Shown here: piece by piece, positions 24,627 through 35,143 of the stretch | Layout: each line of letters starts with the position of its first letter | Position numbering within the stretch: the stretch's first letter is position 1 | From: Mycobacterium kiyosense | Lineage (GTDB): Bacteria > Actinomycetota > Actinomycetes > Mycobacteriales > Mycobacteriaceae | NCBI GenBank assembly: GCA_021654635.1 | Contig: AP025179.1 | Coordinates: 2,914,001 to 2,978,000, forward strand | DNA: 64,000 nucleotides | Direction of reading: 5' to 3' | Notes under the pieces: model-generated | Told to the model about the DNA's origin: nothing | The model's input: only the letters and a program-made list of their open reading frames with translations | Databases searched by the model: none | Translations under genes and position numbers: made by a program

Positions 24627-26452
24627 CAGTGCACACCCAGTGTCCCGTCGAGGTACGCGGCGCGGCAGGCGACCCGAGCGAGCTTGCCACTGGTGGTGCG
24701 CGGAATGGCGCCGGCCGGCAGGAACCGCACGTCGGCGACCGAAACCTTATGTCTGGCAAGCACTGCGGCTCGGATGGCAGCTTTGGCCGGCTCCGGATCT
24801 GCGCGACTGGTGCCCGTGGCGCGCTCGGCGATGACCACCAGGCCGTCCGGAGCCGCGAAAGCGGTGACGTATCCGCGGCGCACCATCGGCGAGGCCTCGG
24901 CGACGGTGGCTTCGATGTCTTGCGGGTAGTGGTTTCGACCGTCGATGGTGACCAGGTCGGCGATCCGGCCGGTGACATACAATTCGCCGTCGAGGTAGAC
25001 GGCCAGATCGCCGGTACGCAGCCAGTCGCCGTCGACGTCGGCGCCGGCGGCGTGACTGCCGACACCGAGCGTTTGCCCCAGTTTGGCGCCGAACGTCAGC
25101 CGCGTCTCCTCGGGGCGCCCCCAGTAGCCGCGCCCAACGTTGTTGCCCTGTAACCACACTTCGCCGACCCGGCCGTCCGGCAGTTCGGCGCCGGTGCCGG
25201 GGTCCACCACGACGGCCCACAGGCTGCGGGCCACCTGACCGCACGACACCTGCGCCACGGCGGCCGGGTGATCAGCGCCGACCGGCACCGCGAATCCCGC
25301 GCCCAGTCGGTCGCGGTCGAAATAGACGACCGAAGTCTCGGCGGCGTGGTCGATGGTGGCGATCATCAACGTCGCCTCGGCGATGCCGTAGGACGGCTTG
25401 AACGCGGTGCGCGGCAATCCGAACGGCCCGAACGCTTTGTTGAACGAGGTCACCGCCGCGACGCTGACCGGTTCGGAACCGATGATCAGGATGACGTTGC
25501 CGAGATCGATCTCGTCGCCGGGTGCGGGGAGGCCGCGCTGTGCCGCCCACTCGTAGGCGAAATTCGGTGCGGCGGTAACCACTTGGCCGATTCGCGAACT
25601 CTCCGACAGTGCTTGGATCCAGCGCAGCGGCCGGCGCACGAACGCCGTCGGCGACATCAGCGTGGTGTACCCGCCGTATACGGTCGGGAAGCCGATCATC
25701 GACAGCCCCATGTCGTGATACAGCGGCAACCAGCTCACGCCGTGGGTGTTGCGGTTGAGCAGGTCGATCGACAGGATCATCTGGACCAGGTTGGTGGCGA
25801 CCGCCCGGTGAGTGATCTCCACCCCGATCGGGGGCCGTGTCGCACCCGAGGTGTACTGCAGGTACGACACCGCGTCCATGTCGAGCTGGGCGGGGACGAA
25901 CAAATCGGCCGCGGCGTCGGGAATTTCGTCGATGACCAAGACGTGCGGACGGTGCAACTGCGCAAGCGTGCTCAGAAAGCCCTCGATGGCAACTTTGGCG
26001 GCCGAGGTGGTGAGGACGACGGCCGGTTGCGAATCGCGCAGCGCCGTTTCGAGGCGCTCGGCGTGGCCGGGCAGTTCCGGGGCGAACAACGGCACCGCGA
26101 TGCTGCCGGCCTTGATCGCGGCGTAGTAGCCGGCCACCCAGTCGATGCTCTGCGGCGCCAGGATCGCCACCCGGTCCCCCGGCCCGGCGAACTGCTGCAC
26201 ATGTGCGGCGATGGCGCGCAACCGGACGCCGAACCGGGCCCACGTCACCTCCTCGACGCGCCCCTCCCCGGCCCCGCTGTGGTGCAGAAATCGGTAGGCG
26301 ACGGTGTCGCCGACGTATCTGATGTTGCGGTCGATCAGCGAGATCAGCGTGGTGTCCGGCGGCAAGACGATGTTGCCGCCGGCGTCCAGGCAATCCTCGA
26401 TCTGCAGCAGGCCGTCGCGCACCGCGGGTTTCGAACCGGCGCCGCCATCCAT
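24626..26452 (-). CDS. fadD31: fatty-acyl-AMP ligase / acyl-CoA ligase FadD31-like
   Basis: 608 residues. Adenylate-forming motifs: A3 in YLQYTSGATRPPIGVEITHR, then SWLPLYHDMGL, KPSYGIAEATL (A5), LRTGDLAVYLDGELYVTGR (A7/A8), GRNHYPQDIE and the C-terminal Lys in TTSGKLARV. The YLQYTSG and NHYPQDIE forms are those of FAAL enzymes, which activate long-chain fatty acids as acyl-AMP for transfer to polyketide synthases. The symbol rests on synteny with Rv1925 (between the YqjF-like gene and lipD). No polyketide synthase is adjacent here. Confidence 0.88.
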   Translation of the reverse strand: MDGGAGSKPAVRDGLLQIEDCLDAGGNIVLPPDTTLISLIDRNIRYVGDTVAYRFLHHSGAGEGRVEEVTWARFGVRLRAIAAHVQQFAGPGDRVAILAPQSIDWVAGYYAAIKAGSIAVPLFAPELPGHAERLETALRDSQPAVVLTTSAAKVAIEGFLSTLAQLHRPHVLVIDEIPDAAADLFVPAQLDMDAVSYLQYTSGATRPPIGVEITHRAVATNLVQMILSIDLLNRNTHGVSWLPLYHDMGLSMIGFPTVYGGYTTLMSPTAFVRRPLRWIQALSESSRIGQVVTAAPNFAYEWAAQRGLPAPGDEIDLGNVILIIGSEPVSVAAVTSFNKAFGPFGLPRTAFKPSYGIAEATLMIATIDHAAETSVVYFDRDRLGAGFAVPVGADHPAAVAQVSCGQVARSLWAVVVDPGTGAELPDGRVGEVWLQGNNVGRGYWGRPEETRLTFGAKLGQTLGVGSHAAGADVDGDWLRTGDLAVYLDGELYVTGRIADLVTIDGRNHYPQDIEATVAEASPMVRRGYVTAFAAPDGLVVIAERATGTSRADPEPAKAAIRAAVLARHKVSVADVRFLPAGAIPRTTSGKLARVACRAAYLDGTLGVH

Positions 26453-26625
26453 ACGCGCAGTCTATAAACCGGTACCCGCCGGACCGTGCAGGCGGCGGTG
26501 TGGTCCCGGCCACCGCTGAAGTGGCCGGCGCCGGCGTCGCGAGTGAAACCGGGCTGCGCTTTCCCGCCGGGAATTGCGTGCGTTATCGCGGCGCGGTTCC
26601 GCGTGTGCGCCCACCAGCGGTGCGC

Positions 26626-27900
26626 CTATTCGCCGGCGGCGGGCTCGTGCTCGCCGGTGTCGTGATAGGCCGCACCGAAGTGCGGCACCTGCACCGGGCC
26701 ATCCTTGCGCGCAGCGGAGACAGCGCTGCGCAGCAACGGAGCCAGGCCGGCGAACGATCCGACGTCGAACAGCAGCAGCGTCAGCAGGCGGTTGTGCACG
26801 TAACCGAACGCACTGCCGGTCTCCGGGTCCGCCCACCCGACCGTGCCGCCCAGCCCAATGTGACCGTAACCTTCCAAAAAGCCTGGGACAGGCGAAGATT
26901 GATAACCCTGGTGATAGGTGAAAGGCAGACCCAGGTTCAGGTCCGGCCAGAACTCGGACTTTCCCTTCATCCCGGCCACCGCCTCCGAGGACAGCAACCG
27001 AGTGTCGTCGATGACGCCGTCGTTGGCCAGCACCGCGTAGGTCTTGGCCAGGGCGCGGGCGGTCACCACACCGTTGACAGCCGGCAGCTCACCGTCCAGG
27101 AACGGCATGTCGTCCTGCAGCATCGACATGATGCCGGGGAAGTAGATCGAGCCGAGCAACCCGGAGAACGACAGCCCCGCCACTTTCGGGGCGATGAAGT
27201 CCAGCAGCGGTGTCGGGATCTTGGCCTGCGGCAGTAAGGTTTGCGCCGCCGTCGTCGGGCAACCGGCCGGTGGCCGGCCCAGATGCAGGCCGTCGGTGTT
27301 CAGCGGCCGGGCCAGTTCCTCGCGGAACAGTTCGCGCATCCCCTTACCGGTCACCGCGCGGGCCAGGCCGGACAGCAGCCACCCGTAGGTGATCGCGTGG
27401 TAGGCCATCTTGCCGTGGCCGCGATCCACCGGGGCTGCCGCGAGGCGTTCCTCCATCAGCAGGTGATCCATGATGGTGTCCTTATCGACGCCCTTGAGGT
27501 GGGACAGGCCGGCGCGGTGCCGCAACACGTCGCTCACGGTGATCTCGGCCTTGCCGTTGCCGCCGAACTCCGGCCAATAGTCGGCGACGGGCGCGTCGTA
27601 GGACAGCAGGCCCCGGTCGACGAGAAGGTGAATGATGGTGGCTGCCAAGCCTTTTGTGGCCGAGAACACCATGGCGCCGGTGTCGGCGGTCCAGGGCACC
27701 TCGCCCTTGCGGTCCGAATACCCCGTCCACACGTCGACCACCTGGCGGCCCTCGACGTACACCGACAGCGCCCCGCCGCCGAATTTGCGTCCCGGGTACA
27801 GCCCGGCGAACGCGCGAATCACATTCAGGAAGTGCGGATCGCATGCCCCCTGAACGCCGGAGGGAAGGCCGTCGTCGGCGGTGAGAACGGATTGCGCCAT
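26626..27900 (-). CDS. lipD: LipD-like serine beta-lactamase-fold esterase
   Basis: 424 residues from ATG 27900 (MAQSVLTADDGLPSGVQGAC); ATG 27909 is also possible. Class C beta-lactamase/esterase features: nucleophile Ser in FSATKGLAATIIHLL (SxxK), the second-motif Tyr region KMAYHAITYGWLLSGL, and a C-terminal GLGGTVGWADPETG block. No obvious signal peptide at this start. Such enzymes hydrolyse short and medium esters. Position beside fadD31 matches lipD (Rv1923) of M. tuberculosis, which was reported as a lipase. Confidence 0.88.
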   Translation of the reverse strand: MAQSVLTADDGLPSGVQGACDPHFLNVIRAFAGLYPGRKFGGGALSVYVEGRQVVDVWTGYSDRKGEVPWTADTGAMVFSATKGLAATIIHLLVDRGLLSYDAPVADYWPEFGGNGKAEITVSDVLRHRAGLSHLKGVDKDTIMDHLLMEERLAAAPVDRGHGKMAYHAITYGWLLSGLARAVTGKGMRELFREELARPLNTDGLHLGRPPAGCPTTAAQTLLPQAKIPTPLLDFIAPKVAGLSFSGLLGSIYFPGIMSMLQDDMPFLDGELPAVNGVVTARALAKTYAVLANDGVIDDTRLLSSEAVAGMKGKSEFWPDLNLGLPFTYHQGYQSSPVPGFLEGYGHIGLGGTVGWADPETGSAFGYVHNRLLTLLLFDVGSFAGLAPLLRSAVSAARKDGPVQVPHFGAAYHDTGEHEPAAGE

Positions 27901-28039
27901 AACGTGCATGATTACAGCCTGCGCAGGGCTCATCGCACCGGAATCAGAAATTTTGAACCGTCGCCCGGGCGTCCCGATGCTGCGCGGTAGGGTACCCGGC
28001 AGCAACAACTCGGGTAGTCGTCACAGTGGGGAGTCGGGC

Positions 28040-28504
28040 ATGTCGGGACGGAAGTTCTCCTTCGAAGTCAACAAGACCACCAGCGCGCCGCCCGAGATCG
28101 TGTTCCGCCTGGTGGCCGACGGCGCCAACTGGAAGGACTGGGCCAAGCCGATCGTCGTGCAGTCCAGCTGGGCCCGCCAGGGCGACCCGGCCCCCGGCGG
28201 CGTCGGCGCCATCCGCAAAGTCGGCATGTTCCCCGTGTTCGTCCAGGAGGAGACGGTCGAGTACGAACAAGACCGCCGGCACGCCTACAAGCTGGTCGGT
28301 CCGCGCCAGCCCGTCAACGACTACCGTGCCGAGGTCGTGCTCACTCCGACTGCCTCGGGGGGCACCGACATCCGCTGGAGCGGCTCGTTCACCGAGAAGG
28401 CCCGCGGCACCGGCCCCGCGGCCAAGGCAGCGATGGGCGGTGCGGTCAAATTCTTCGCGGGAAAGCTGGTGCAGGCGGCCGAACGCGAGGCCGCCAAAGC
28501 CTGA
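28040..28504 (+). CDS. SRPBCC (START/polyketide-cyclase-like) protein
   Basis: 154 residues from ATG 28040. The start MSGRKFSFEVNKTTSAPPEI and the segment FRLVADGANWKDWAKPIVV, followed by a central beta-sheet with DYRAEVVLTP, form the standard lipid-binding helix-grip fold. The ending VKFFAGKLVQAAEREA is the long C-terminal helix. Binds or modifies hydrophobic ligands; exact ligand unknown. Divergent from lipD, and the size matches Rv1919c from memory. Convergent with the luciferase-like gene. Confidence 0.85.
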   Translation: MSGRKFSFEVNKTTSAPPEIVFRLVADGANWKDWAKPIVVQSSWARQGDPAPGGVGAIRKVGMFPVFVQEETVEYEQDRRHAYKLVGPRQPVNDYRAEVVLTPTASGGTDIRWSGSFTEKARGTGPAAKAAMGGAVKFFAGKLVQAAEREAAKA

Positions 28505-28522
28505 TCCCGTTGCCGCGCAACG

Positions 28523-29686
28523 CTATTTCGAGCCGACTTCGTCCTGGTACTTCTTGGTCATGTGCTCGATGGCCTCCAGTTGGGTCACCGCCAGGTCGTC
28601 GCGCATCTGACCGGCTCGCCGCGCAGCGTCCAAGGTCGGCTGGGCCTGCCCTTGGAAGTGCGGAATCACCTCCGCGGCGAACAGTTCCGCCGAGCGCCTG
28701 GTAGCGGCGGGATTTGCCCACTCGTGGCCCATCTGCAACATGCACCCGAAGCCGCCGGACTGGTCCCACAGCCGCTGCACCTGCTCGCGGGCGCGCTCGG
28801 GTGTACCGATGACTCCGGCACCGTTCTCGTTGATCATGTCGATCATCTCGTCGAGCCGGTCGCCGGGCATGGTCATCTGCGGGAACGCCGCAATCTTCTG
28901 GAAGTAGCGGAACCACGGCTCGATGCCGAATTTCACCTCGGCGCGGGCCTGTTCGTCGGTCTCTGCGATGTGCATCGGCCCGACCAGGCTCCAGTTGCTG
29001 CGGTCGACGGTGGTCCCGAATTTGGCGGCGCGCTCCTCGACGATGCCCCAGTGATAGGCCAGTGCGTCGAAGCCCTCGATCACCAGTGTGGCCCCGATGG
29101 ACAACAGCCCGATGCCGTGTTTACCCGCCAGTCGCGCGCCGGTCGGGGAGGCGACGGCCGCGACCGCCAACGGAATCCCGCCATCCGAATACGGGGCGAG
29201 TTGTAGCTTGGCGTCGATGAGTTGATGGGTGGGGGTCTTGGCGCTCACCGTCTCCCCTGCCAGCAGGCGCACCACGATGTCGAGATTGGTCTCCAGCAGC
29301 TCACGGGTGTCGGTCGGCGTCAGCCCGATCATGGACGAGTCGGTGGGAAGTGAGCCGGGCCCCATCCCGCCGATGATGCGACCGTGGGTCAGGTGGTCGA
29401 GCAGCATCAGCCGGTCCGCGACCCAGAGCGGGTTGTGGTACGACAGCGATATGACGCCGGTGCCGAACCGAATTCGCTTGGCGCGCTGGGCCGCTGCGCC
29501 GATGAACACCTCCGGGGAGCTGATGATCTCGCTGCCCGCCGAATGATGTTCGCCGATCCACGCCTCGTCGTAGCCGAGTGCGTCGAGATGTTCGACGAAC
29601 TCCAGGTCACGTTGCAGTGCCAGCGTCGGATTGGTGCCGGCGCGGTGGAATGGTGCGATGAAATACCCGAACCTGAGCTTGGCCAT
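28523..29686 (-). CDS. luciferase-like flavin monooxygenase (limonene-monooxygenase type)
   Basis: 387 residues. The bacterial luciferase fold is shown by LRFGYFIAPFHRAGTNPTLA, LGYDEAWIGEHHSAGSEIIS, RIRFGTGVISLSYHNPLWVA and HGRIIGGMGPGSLPTDSSM. EHHSAG and the N-terminal FxAPFH pattern are typical of limonene 1,2-monooxygenase and related FMN enzymes, rather than F420 dehydrogenases, though that cannot be excluded. Catalyses oxygen insertion with reduced flavin. Stand-alone gene with a terminator of the upstream lipoprotein gene before it. Confidence 0.88.
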   Translation of the reverse strand: MAKLRFGYFIAPFHRAGTNPTLALQRDLEFVEHLDALGYDEAWIGEHHSAGSEIISSPEVFIGAAAQRAKRIRFGTGVISLSYHNPLWVADRLMLLDHLTHGRIIGGMGPGSLPTDSSMIGLTPTDTRELLETNLDIVVRLLAGETVSAKTPTHQLIDAKLQLAPYSDGGIPLAVAAVASPTGARLAGKHGIGLLSIGATLVIEGFDALAYHWGIVEERAAKFGTTVDRSNWSLVGPMHIAETDEQARAEVKFGIEPWFRYFQKIAAFPQMTMPGDRLDEMIDMINENGAGVIGTPERAREQVQRLWDQSGGFGCMLQMGHEWANPAATRRSAELFAAEVIPHFQGQAQPTLDAARRAGQMRDDLAVTQLEAIEHMTKKYQDEVGSK

Positions 29687-29740
29687 CGGGGCTCCCTTGC
29701 GATCGGACTATGCCCGACCTTAGCCCCGCGCCGAAAACAA

Positions 29741-29770
29741 TCGAGGACCGGATGGGGGTCCGGTCCTCGA
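29741..29770 (-). terminator. intrinsic terminator of the Gly-rich lipoprotein gene
   Basis: TCGAGGACCGGA and TCCGGTCCTCGA form a perfect 12-bp stem with a 6-base loop. On the minus strand it is followed by TTGTTTTCGG, a U-rich tail. Lies 25 bp downstream of the lipoprotein stop. Confidence 0.8.
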
Positions 29771-29795
29771 CTGCAGTCTCAGTGATCGCGGCCGA

Positions 29796-30200
29796 TCACG
29801 GGAACCCGCCGCACAGGTTGCCGACGCATCCACCGCCGCCGCCCGGTCCGCCGCCGCCACCGCCGACACCCGGTATCGAGCCGCTGCCGCCGCCGGGACC
29901 GCCACCGCCGGTGGGACCGCCCGGGATGCTGCCGCCGCCACCGTTGGGTCCGCCGCCGCCGGTCGGGCCACCCGGGACGCTGCCGCCACCGCCGCCCGGA
30001 CCGCCGGTGCCGCTGGGGCCACCGGGCCCGGGCGACCCCGGGTTGTCCGAGGGCGCCGACGTCGATGTCACCGACGTAGAAGTCGTCGGGGTGGTGCTAC
30101 TGCTGGGCGACTTGTTGTCGCTGTGACCGCAGGCAACGGCCATGATCAGCATGGCTCCCCCGCCGAAGACCGCGAACGCCGTCCTGGCTTCAGATCTCAT
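29796..30200 (-). CDS. Gly/Pro-rich putative lipoprotein
   Basis: 134 residues from ATG 30200. A hydrophobic N-terminus (TAFAVFGGGAMLIMAVACGH) ends in a lipobox-like AVAC. Next comes a Ser/Thr stretch likely to be glycosylated (SSSTTPTTSTSVTSTSAPS). The rest is nearly all Gly/Pro/Ser in repeats of GGSIPGGPTGGGGP type, closing with a two-Cys tail (CVGNLCGGFP). No enzymatic domain. Possibly a cell-wall-anchored low-complexity protein. Confidence 0.7.
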   Translation of the reverse strand: MRSEARTAFAVFGGGAMLIMAVACGHSDNKSPSSSTTPTTSTSVTSTSAPSDNPGSPGPGGPSGTGGPGGGGGSVPGGPTGGGGPNGGGGSIPGGPTGGGGPGGGSGSIPGVGGGGGGPGGGGGCVGNLCGGFP

Positions 30201-30940
30201 CAAATTTCACCAAACTTCACTCTCGACGCAGTTGGGCGCGGTTCGCATACCCCCTGATCCGTCGGCGGAAACTTAACGGGTTTCACCCGTGCCGGGGTTT
30301 CGCGGGTTCGCATTCGCGCGCAATAACTTTGGCTCGGCTGGCGCGGCGTCCGATCTTGTGCGCCGGCTCATCCGGTGAACCACTCCGCAGCGCGGGGGAT
30401 CGCGTCGGCCATTCGTTCACAGCGTGTCGGGTCCGGACAGCCCTTGTCCCCCAGCCGCGGCAGCCGGACTGTCCCAGCAACCGGAATCCTTGGTACATGT
30501 CGACGGCGCGCGAAACGAATGAGCTCGAGCATTTGACAGCCAGATAAACCTTTCTGCTGATTGTTTGCGAGCCATTTGAGCCCGATATGGTTCGCGCTCG
30601 ACGCACTTTCGGATTTTTCTCGCCGCGGGGCGCACTGCCGCTGCGGTAGCCGAGTTTCGTTGGTGTGCAGAGCAGTCCATGCCCGGGAAGCTTCGTGGCT
30701 TTGACATGGAGCGTGGAACTTGCGCTCCAAATCGCGTTTGTAAAGTAAATGGGCAAATTGCAAGGCATGGAATAACGTTTTGATAACATTTAAATCGCGT
30801 TTTAATAAATACGATGCTTTTACCCGCCGTCTGCCCCGTAACTTGTCCGCAACGTCATCAGTTTGATGGCGACCGTGGGTCGGGGGCTTTCGGTTGCCGA
30901 GAGCTGAACCGGCGCACCACTCGAGAGAGGGCCTGAAGCG
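30201..30940. other. 740-bp upstream region of the PPE-MPTR gene, no convincing gene
   Basis: Contains a distinctly A+T-rich patch around 30540-30830 (for example TTTTAATAAATACGATGC near 30799), unlike the rest of the window. Open frames here have atypical composition and no RBS. Probably holds the PPE promoter and a long 5' leader; the RBS GAGAGAGG lies near 30921-30928. Confidence 0.5.
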
Positions 30941-33900
30941 ATGAACTATTCGGTGCTGCCCCCAGAGATCAACTCGGCGCTGATCTACGCCGGTGTGGGA
31001 TCGGAGCCAATGCTGGCCGCGGCGGCCGCGTGGGACGCCCTTGCTGACGAATTAGCCACTGCAGCAGAGTCTTTCGCCTCGGTGACGGCCAATCTGGTCA
31101 ACGAGTCCTGGCAGGGACCGGCCGCGACCGCGATGGCCGCCGCCGCGTCTCCGTACGCAGGATGGCTCAGTGGTGCGGCGGCACTGGCGGGGCGATCCGC
31201 GGCGCAGGCCGGTGCCATGGCCGCCGAGTTCGACGCGGTCCGAGCGGCGGTGGTGCACCCCGAGCTGGTGGCCGCCAACCGGCAGGCGTTCGTGTCGCTG
31301 GTGCTGTCGAACATCTTCGGGCAGAACGCGCCCGCCATTGCGTCTGCCGAGTTCTTCTACGAGGAAATGTGGGCGCTGGACGTGTCGGCGATGGCGGCCT
31401 ACCACGTCGGCGCCTCGACCATCGTTTCCGCGCTGAAGCCCGTCGCGCAGTCCTTGCAAGGTCTTTCCAGCCTTCCCGGTCAGATTGCCGCGGGCATCCC
31501 CGCCGCGGCCGCGACGCCGGCCGTGACAGCGAACAGACTGCTCACCGTCAGCCTCGGATTGGCCAACATCGGTGGTGGCAATATCGGCAACGGCAACTTC
31601 GGCTACAACAACGTCGGTGGCGGCAATCTGGGCGCGGGGAACCTGGGCTGGGGCAACTCCGGCACGTCGAACTTCGGCCTGGCGAACCTCGGGGGCGGCA
31701 ACTTCGGCCTGGCCAACCTCGGTAATGGGAACTTCGGTTTCGGCAACACCGGCGCCGGCAACATCGGGTTCGGGAATACCGGCACCAACAACATCGGGTT
31801 CGGACTGAATGGTGTCGGCCAGATCGGCGTCGGCGGGCTGAACTCCGGCACCGGCAACATCGGATTGTTCAACTCCGGCAACGGCAACATCGGGTTCTTC
31901 AACTCCGGCAACGGTAATTTCGGTATCGGAAACTCGGGCAGTTTCAACACCGGCCTGTGGAGTTCGGGGTCAGCCAACACCGGTGTGTTCAACGTCGGCT
32001 CGTTCAACACCGGCGCACTGAACGTCGGAGATGCCAACACGGGCAATTTCAACGTCGGCAACTTCAACATGGGGAACTTCAACCCGGCGTCGACGAACAC
32101 CGGTTCGGCCAATACCGGTTCGGCCAACACCGGCTTCTTCAACTCCGGAAACGTCAACACCGGGCTGTTCAACCTCGGTGACATGAACAACGGCATTTTC
32201 AACACGGGCCAAGCAAACAACGGTGTCTTCTATCGCGGTGTGGGACAGGGCAGCCTGCAATTCGCGATCACCACTCCCGACTTGACGTTGCCACCGCTGG
32301 ACGTACCTGGCATCTCGATTCCCGCATTCAACCTGCCGGCACTGAGCATTCCGCCGATCAACGTGCCGTCGATTTCGATTCCGGCCGGGACCGCGCTGGG
32401 TGCGTTCAACCTGCCGACGTTGAGCATCCCGCCGATCAGCGTGCCGTCGATTTCGATTCCGGCCGGCACCGTGCTGGGCTCGTTCAACCTGCCCACGTTG
32501 AGCATCCCGCCGATCAACGTGCCATCGATCTCGATTCCGGCCGGCACCGCGCTGGGCTCGTTCAACCTGCCCACGCTGAGCATCCCGCCGATCAGCGTGC
32601 CATCGATCTCGATTCCGGCCGGCACCGCGCTGGGTGCGTTCAACCTGCCCACGCTGAGCATTCCGCCGATCAGCGTGCCGTCGATCTCGATTCCGGCCGG
32701 CACCGCGCTGGGTTCCTTCAACCTGCCCACGCTGAGCATCCCGGCAATCAACGTCCCGTCAATCTCGATTCCGGCCGGCACCGCGCTGGGTTCCTTCAAC
32801 CTGCCCACGCTGAGCATCCCGCCGATCAACGTGCCACCGATCTCGATTCCGGCCGGCACCGCGTTGGGTTCCTTCAACCTGCCGACGCTGAGCATCCCGC
32901 CGATCAACGTGCCGTCGTTCACGCTTCCGTCGGGAACGTTGATCGGCGCGTTCGACCTGCCAGCCCTAGGCATTCCGCCGATCAGCGTGCCATCGATTTC
33001 GATTCCGGCCGGGACCGCGTTGGGTTCCTTCAACCTGCCGACGCTGAGCATCCCGCCGATCAGCGTGCCGTCGATCTCGATTCCGGCCGGCACCGCGCTG
33101 GGCTCCTTCAACCTGCCCACGCTGAGCATCCCGCCGATCAACGTCCCGTCAATCTCGATTCCGGCCGGCACCGCGCTGGGCTCCTTCAACCTGCCCACGC
33201 TGAGCATCCCGCCGATCAGCGTGCCGTCGATTTCGATTCCGGCCGGCACCGCGCTGGGCTCCTTCAACCTGCCCACCCTGACCATTCCGTCGATTACGGT
33301 GCCACCAATCGCGATCCCAGCGGGGACGGCGATCGGCGGGTTCAAACTGCCGGCGATACAAACCCCGGGCATCTACGTGCCGAGTATCACCACCGGATCG
33401 TTCACCACCCCGACGATTTCCACCCCGTACATCACCGGGCCCCGACTCGACTTTCCCGGTATCAGCATTCCGATCCGTCTCTTCCTGCCGAACAACATCA
33501 TCGCTCTGCAAACTGGTGTGTCGGGCCAATACCCGGCCATCGGATCGTTCTACGGACAACCCGGCGCCTTCATCGAAACCGGCTCGTTCTCGGTCGGCCC
33601 GGTGGGCCTCACCGGGTTCAGCATCTCGCCGATCACCATCGACGGGTTCTCCCTCCCCGCGCTCAACATCCCCGGCATCTACGTCCCTCCCATCGACGTC
33701 GCCGGCTTCGCATTGCCCGCCATATCAACTCCGCAATTCAATACGCCTGCGCTGACACTCAACCCGATCGGCGTGGGTTCGCTCAGCCTGCCGAACATCA
33801 CCACCCCGGCGTTCTCCACACCGGCGCTGACGATCGACCCAATCGGGTTGAGCAGCTTCACATTGCCGGACATCACGACGCCGGCGTTCTCGACTCCGGC

Positions 33901-35068
33901 GCTGAGCCTCAACCCGATCGGCGTGGGGTCGTTCAGCCTGCCGAACATCACCACTCCGCCGTTCTCGACTCCGGCGCTGACGATCAACCCGATCGGACTG
34001 AGCAGCTTCACATTGCCGGACATCACGACGCCGGCGTTCTCGACTCCGGCGTTGACCATCGACCCCATCTCCGTCCAGGCGTTCACGCTGCCGGGAGTCA
34101 CGACTCCGGCGTTCTCCACTCCGGCGTTGTCGCTCAACCCAATTGGGGTGGGTTCGTTCAGCCTGCCGAACATCACCACCCCGGCGTTCTCCACGCCGGC
34201 GTTGACGCTCAACCCGATCGGCCTGGGAGCGTTCACGCTGCCCGACATCACCACCCCGGCGTTCACCACGCCGGCGTTGACGCTCAACCCAATTGGGGTG
34301 GGTTCGTTCAGCCTGCCGAACATCACCACCCCGGCGTTCTCCACGCCGGCGTTGACGCTCAACCCGATCGGCCTGGGAGCGTTCACGCTGCCCGACATCA
34401 CCACCCCGGCGTTCACCACGCCGGCGTTGACGCTCAACCCAATTGGGGTGGGTTCCTTCAGCCTGCCGAACATCACCACCCCGGCGTTCACCACGCCGGC
34501 GTTGACGCTCAACCCAATTGGGGTGGGTTCCTTCAGCCTGCCCGACATCACCACCGCGGCGTTCACCACGCCGGCGTTGACGATCAACCCGATCGGCCTG
34601 GGAGCGTTCACGCTGCCCGACATCACCACCGCGGCGTTCACCACGCCGGCTCTGAGCATCCCGCCGTTCGGACTTTCGGCGTTCACCACACCACCGATAA
34701 CGGTCCCGAGCATCCATCTGCCGAGCGCGACCATCGCCACGTTCTCCGTCCCGCCGGCACCGGGCTACCTGAATGCGAGTGTCAATCCGTCCTCGGGCTT
34801 CTTCAACGCCGGCGCCGGCGGAAACTCCGGATTCGCCAACAACGGTTCCGGCCTGTCAGGTTGGTGGAATTCCACCGGGCCGGGCCTGCTCGGTGGATCG
34901 GGTTCACAGAACTACGGCGGGATGATCTCGGGCTTCAACAACGTGGGCGGCGGCATCTCCGGTTTCGCCAACACCGGCGTCCTGGGCGTAGCAGTGACCA
35001 ACTTCGTCTCGGGCCTGGCCAACATCGGCAACAACCTGTCGGGACTGTTCTTCCAGGGCACGACATAA
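30941..35068 (+). CDS. PPE-MPTR protein with three repeat zones
   Basis: 1375 residues. The PPE domain is at 1-175 ([18 protein letters not shown]). Then come about 200 residues of MPTR pentapeptides (NxGxGN type: [19 protein letters not shown]), 13 copies of a 26-residue repeat ([15 protein letters not shown] plus [11 protein letters not shown]), a non-repetitive hinge, and 13 copies of a 25-residue repeat ([14 protein letters not shown] plus [11 protein letters not shown]). A second MPTR-like zone ends the protein. Probably surface-exposed via ESX-5. Its position next to aceA matches Rv1917c/Rv1918c (PPE34/PPE35) of M. tuberculosis. Confidence 0.95.
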   Translation: MNYSVLPPEINSALIYAGVGSEPMLAAAAAWDALADELATAAESFASVTANLVNESWQGPAATAMAAAASPYAGWLSGAAALAGRSAAQAGAMAAEFDAVRAAVVHPELVAANRQAFVSLVLSNIFGQNAPAIASAEFFYEEMWALDVSAMAAYHVGASTIVSALKPVAQSLQGLSSLPGQIAAGIPAAAATPAVTANRLLTVSLGLANIGGGNIGNGNFGYNNVGGGNLGAGNLGWGNSGTSNFGLANLGGGNFGLANLGNGNFGFGNTGAGNIGFGNTGTNNIGFGLNGVGQIGVGGLNSGTGNIGLFNSGNGNIGFFNSGNGNFGIGNSGSFNTGLWSSGSANTGVFNVGSFNTGALNVGDANTGNFNVGNFNMGNFNPASTNTGSANTGSANTGFFNSGNVNTGLFNLGDMNNGIFNTGQANNGVFYRGVGQGSLQFAITTPDLTLPPLDVPGISIPAFNLPALSIPPINVPSISIPAGTALGAFNLPTLSIPPISVPSISIPAGTVLGSFNLPTLSIPPINVPSISIPAGTALGSFNLPTLSIPPISVPSISIPAGTALGAFNLPTLSIPPISVPSISIPAGTALGSFNLPTLSIPAINVPSISIPAGTALGSFNLPTLSIPPINVPPISIPAGTALGSFNLPTLSIPPINVPSFTLPSGTLIGAFDLPALGIPPISVPSISIPAGTALGSFNLPTLSIPPISVPSISIPAGTALGSFNLPTLSIPPINVPSISIPAGTALGSFNLPTLSIPPISVPSISIPAGTALGSFNLPTLTIPSITVPPIAIPAGTAIGGFKLPAIQTPGIYVPSITTGSFTTPTISTPYITGPRLDFPGISIPIRLFLPNNIIALQTGVSGQYPAIGSFYGQPGAFIETGSFSVGPVGLTGFSISPITIDGFSLPALNIPGIYVPPIDVAGFALPAISTPQFNTPALTLNPIGVGSLSLPNITTPAFSTPALTIDPIGLSSFTLPDITTPAFSTPALSLNPIGVGSFSLPNITTPPFSTPALTINPIGLSSFTLPDITTPAFSTPALTIDPISVQAFTLPGVTTPAFSTPALSLNPIGVGSFSLPNITTPAFSTPALTLNPIGLGAFTLPDITTPAFTTPALTLNPIGVGSFSLPNITTPAFSTPALTLNPIGLGAFTLPDITTPAFTTPALTLNPIGVGSFSLPNITTPAFTTPALTLNPIGVGSFSLPDITTAAFTTPALTINPIGLGAFTLPDITTAAFTTPALSIPPFGLSAFTTPPITVPSIHLPSATIATFSVPPAPGYLNASVNPSSGFFNAGAGGNSGFANNGSGLSGWWNSTGPGLLGGSGSQNYGGMISGFNNVGGGISGFANTGVLGVAVTNFVSGLANIGNNLSGLFFQGTT
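34141..34440 (+). repeat. perfect 150-bp tandem duplication inside the PPE-MPTR gene
   Basis: 34141-34290 and 34291-34440 are identical base for base, each encoding two 25-residue repeats. Flanking repeat units differ at several sites, so this is a very recent in-frame expansion. Confidence 0.9.
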
Positions 35069-35084
35069 CCGCCACCGCAACGCA

Positions 35085-35115
35085 ATTCGCGCCCATCCTC
35101 AGAACGGGCGCGAAT
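35085..35115. terminator. bidirectional hairpin between PPE-MPTR and aceA
   Basis: ATTCGCGCCC and GGGCGCGAAT form a perfect 10-bp stem with an 11-base loop in the 75-bp gap between two convergent genes. No clear U-tract. Confidence 0.6.
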
Positions 35116-35143
35116 CGCGTTCGACAGGAGCAGGTTTCGGCAG

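Noticed and set aside
30283..30789. Open frames in the A+T-rich region before the PPE-MPTR gene
   Set aside because: No RBS, odd composition, no recognisable motifs, several mutually overlapping frames.
32325..34681. Long repeat array as a CRISPR or minisatellite outside genes
   Set aside because: Repeats are 78 and 75 bp, in frame within one continuous PPE protein.
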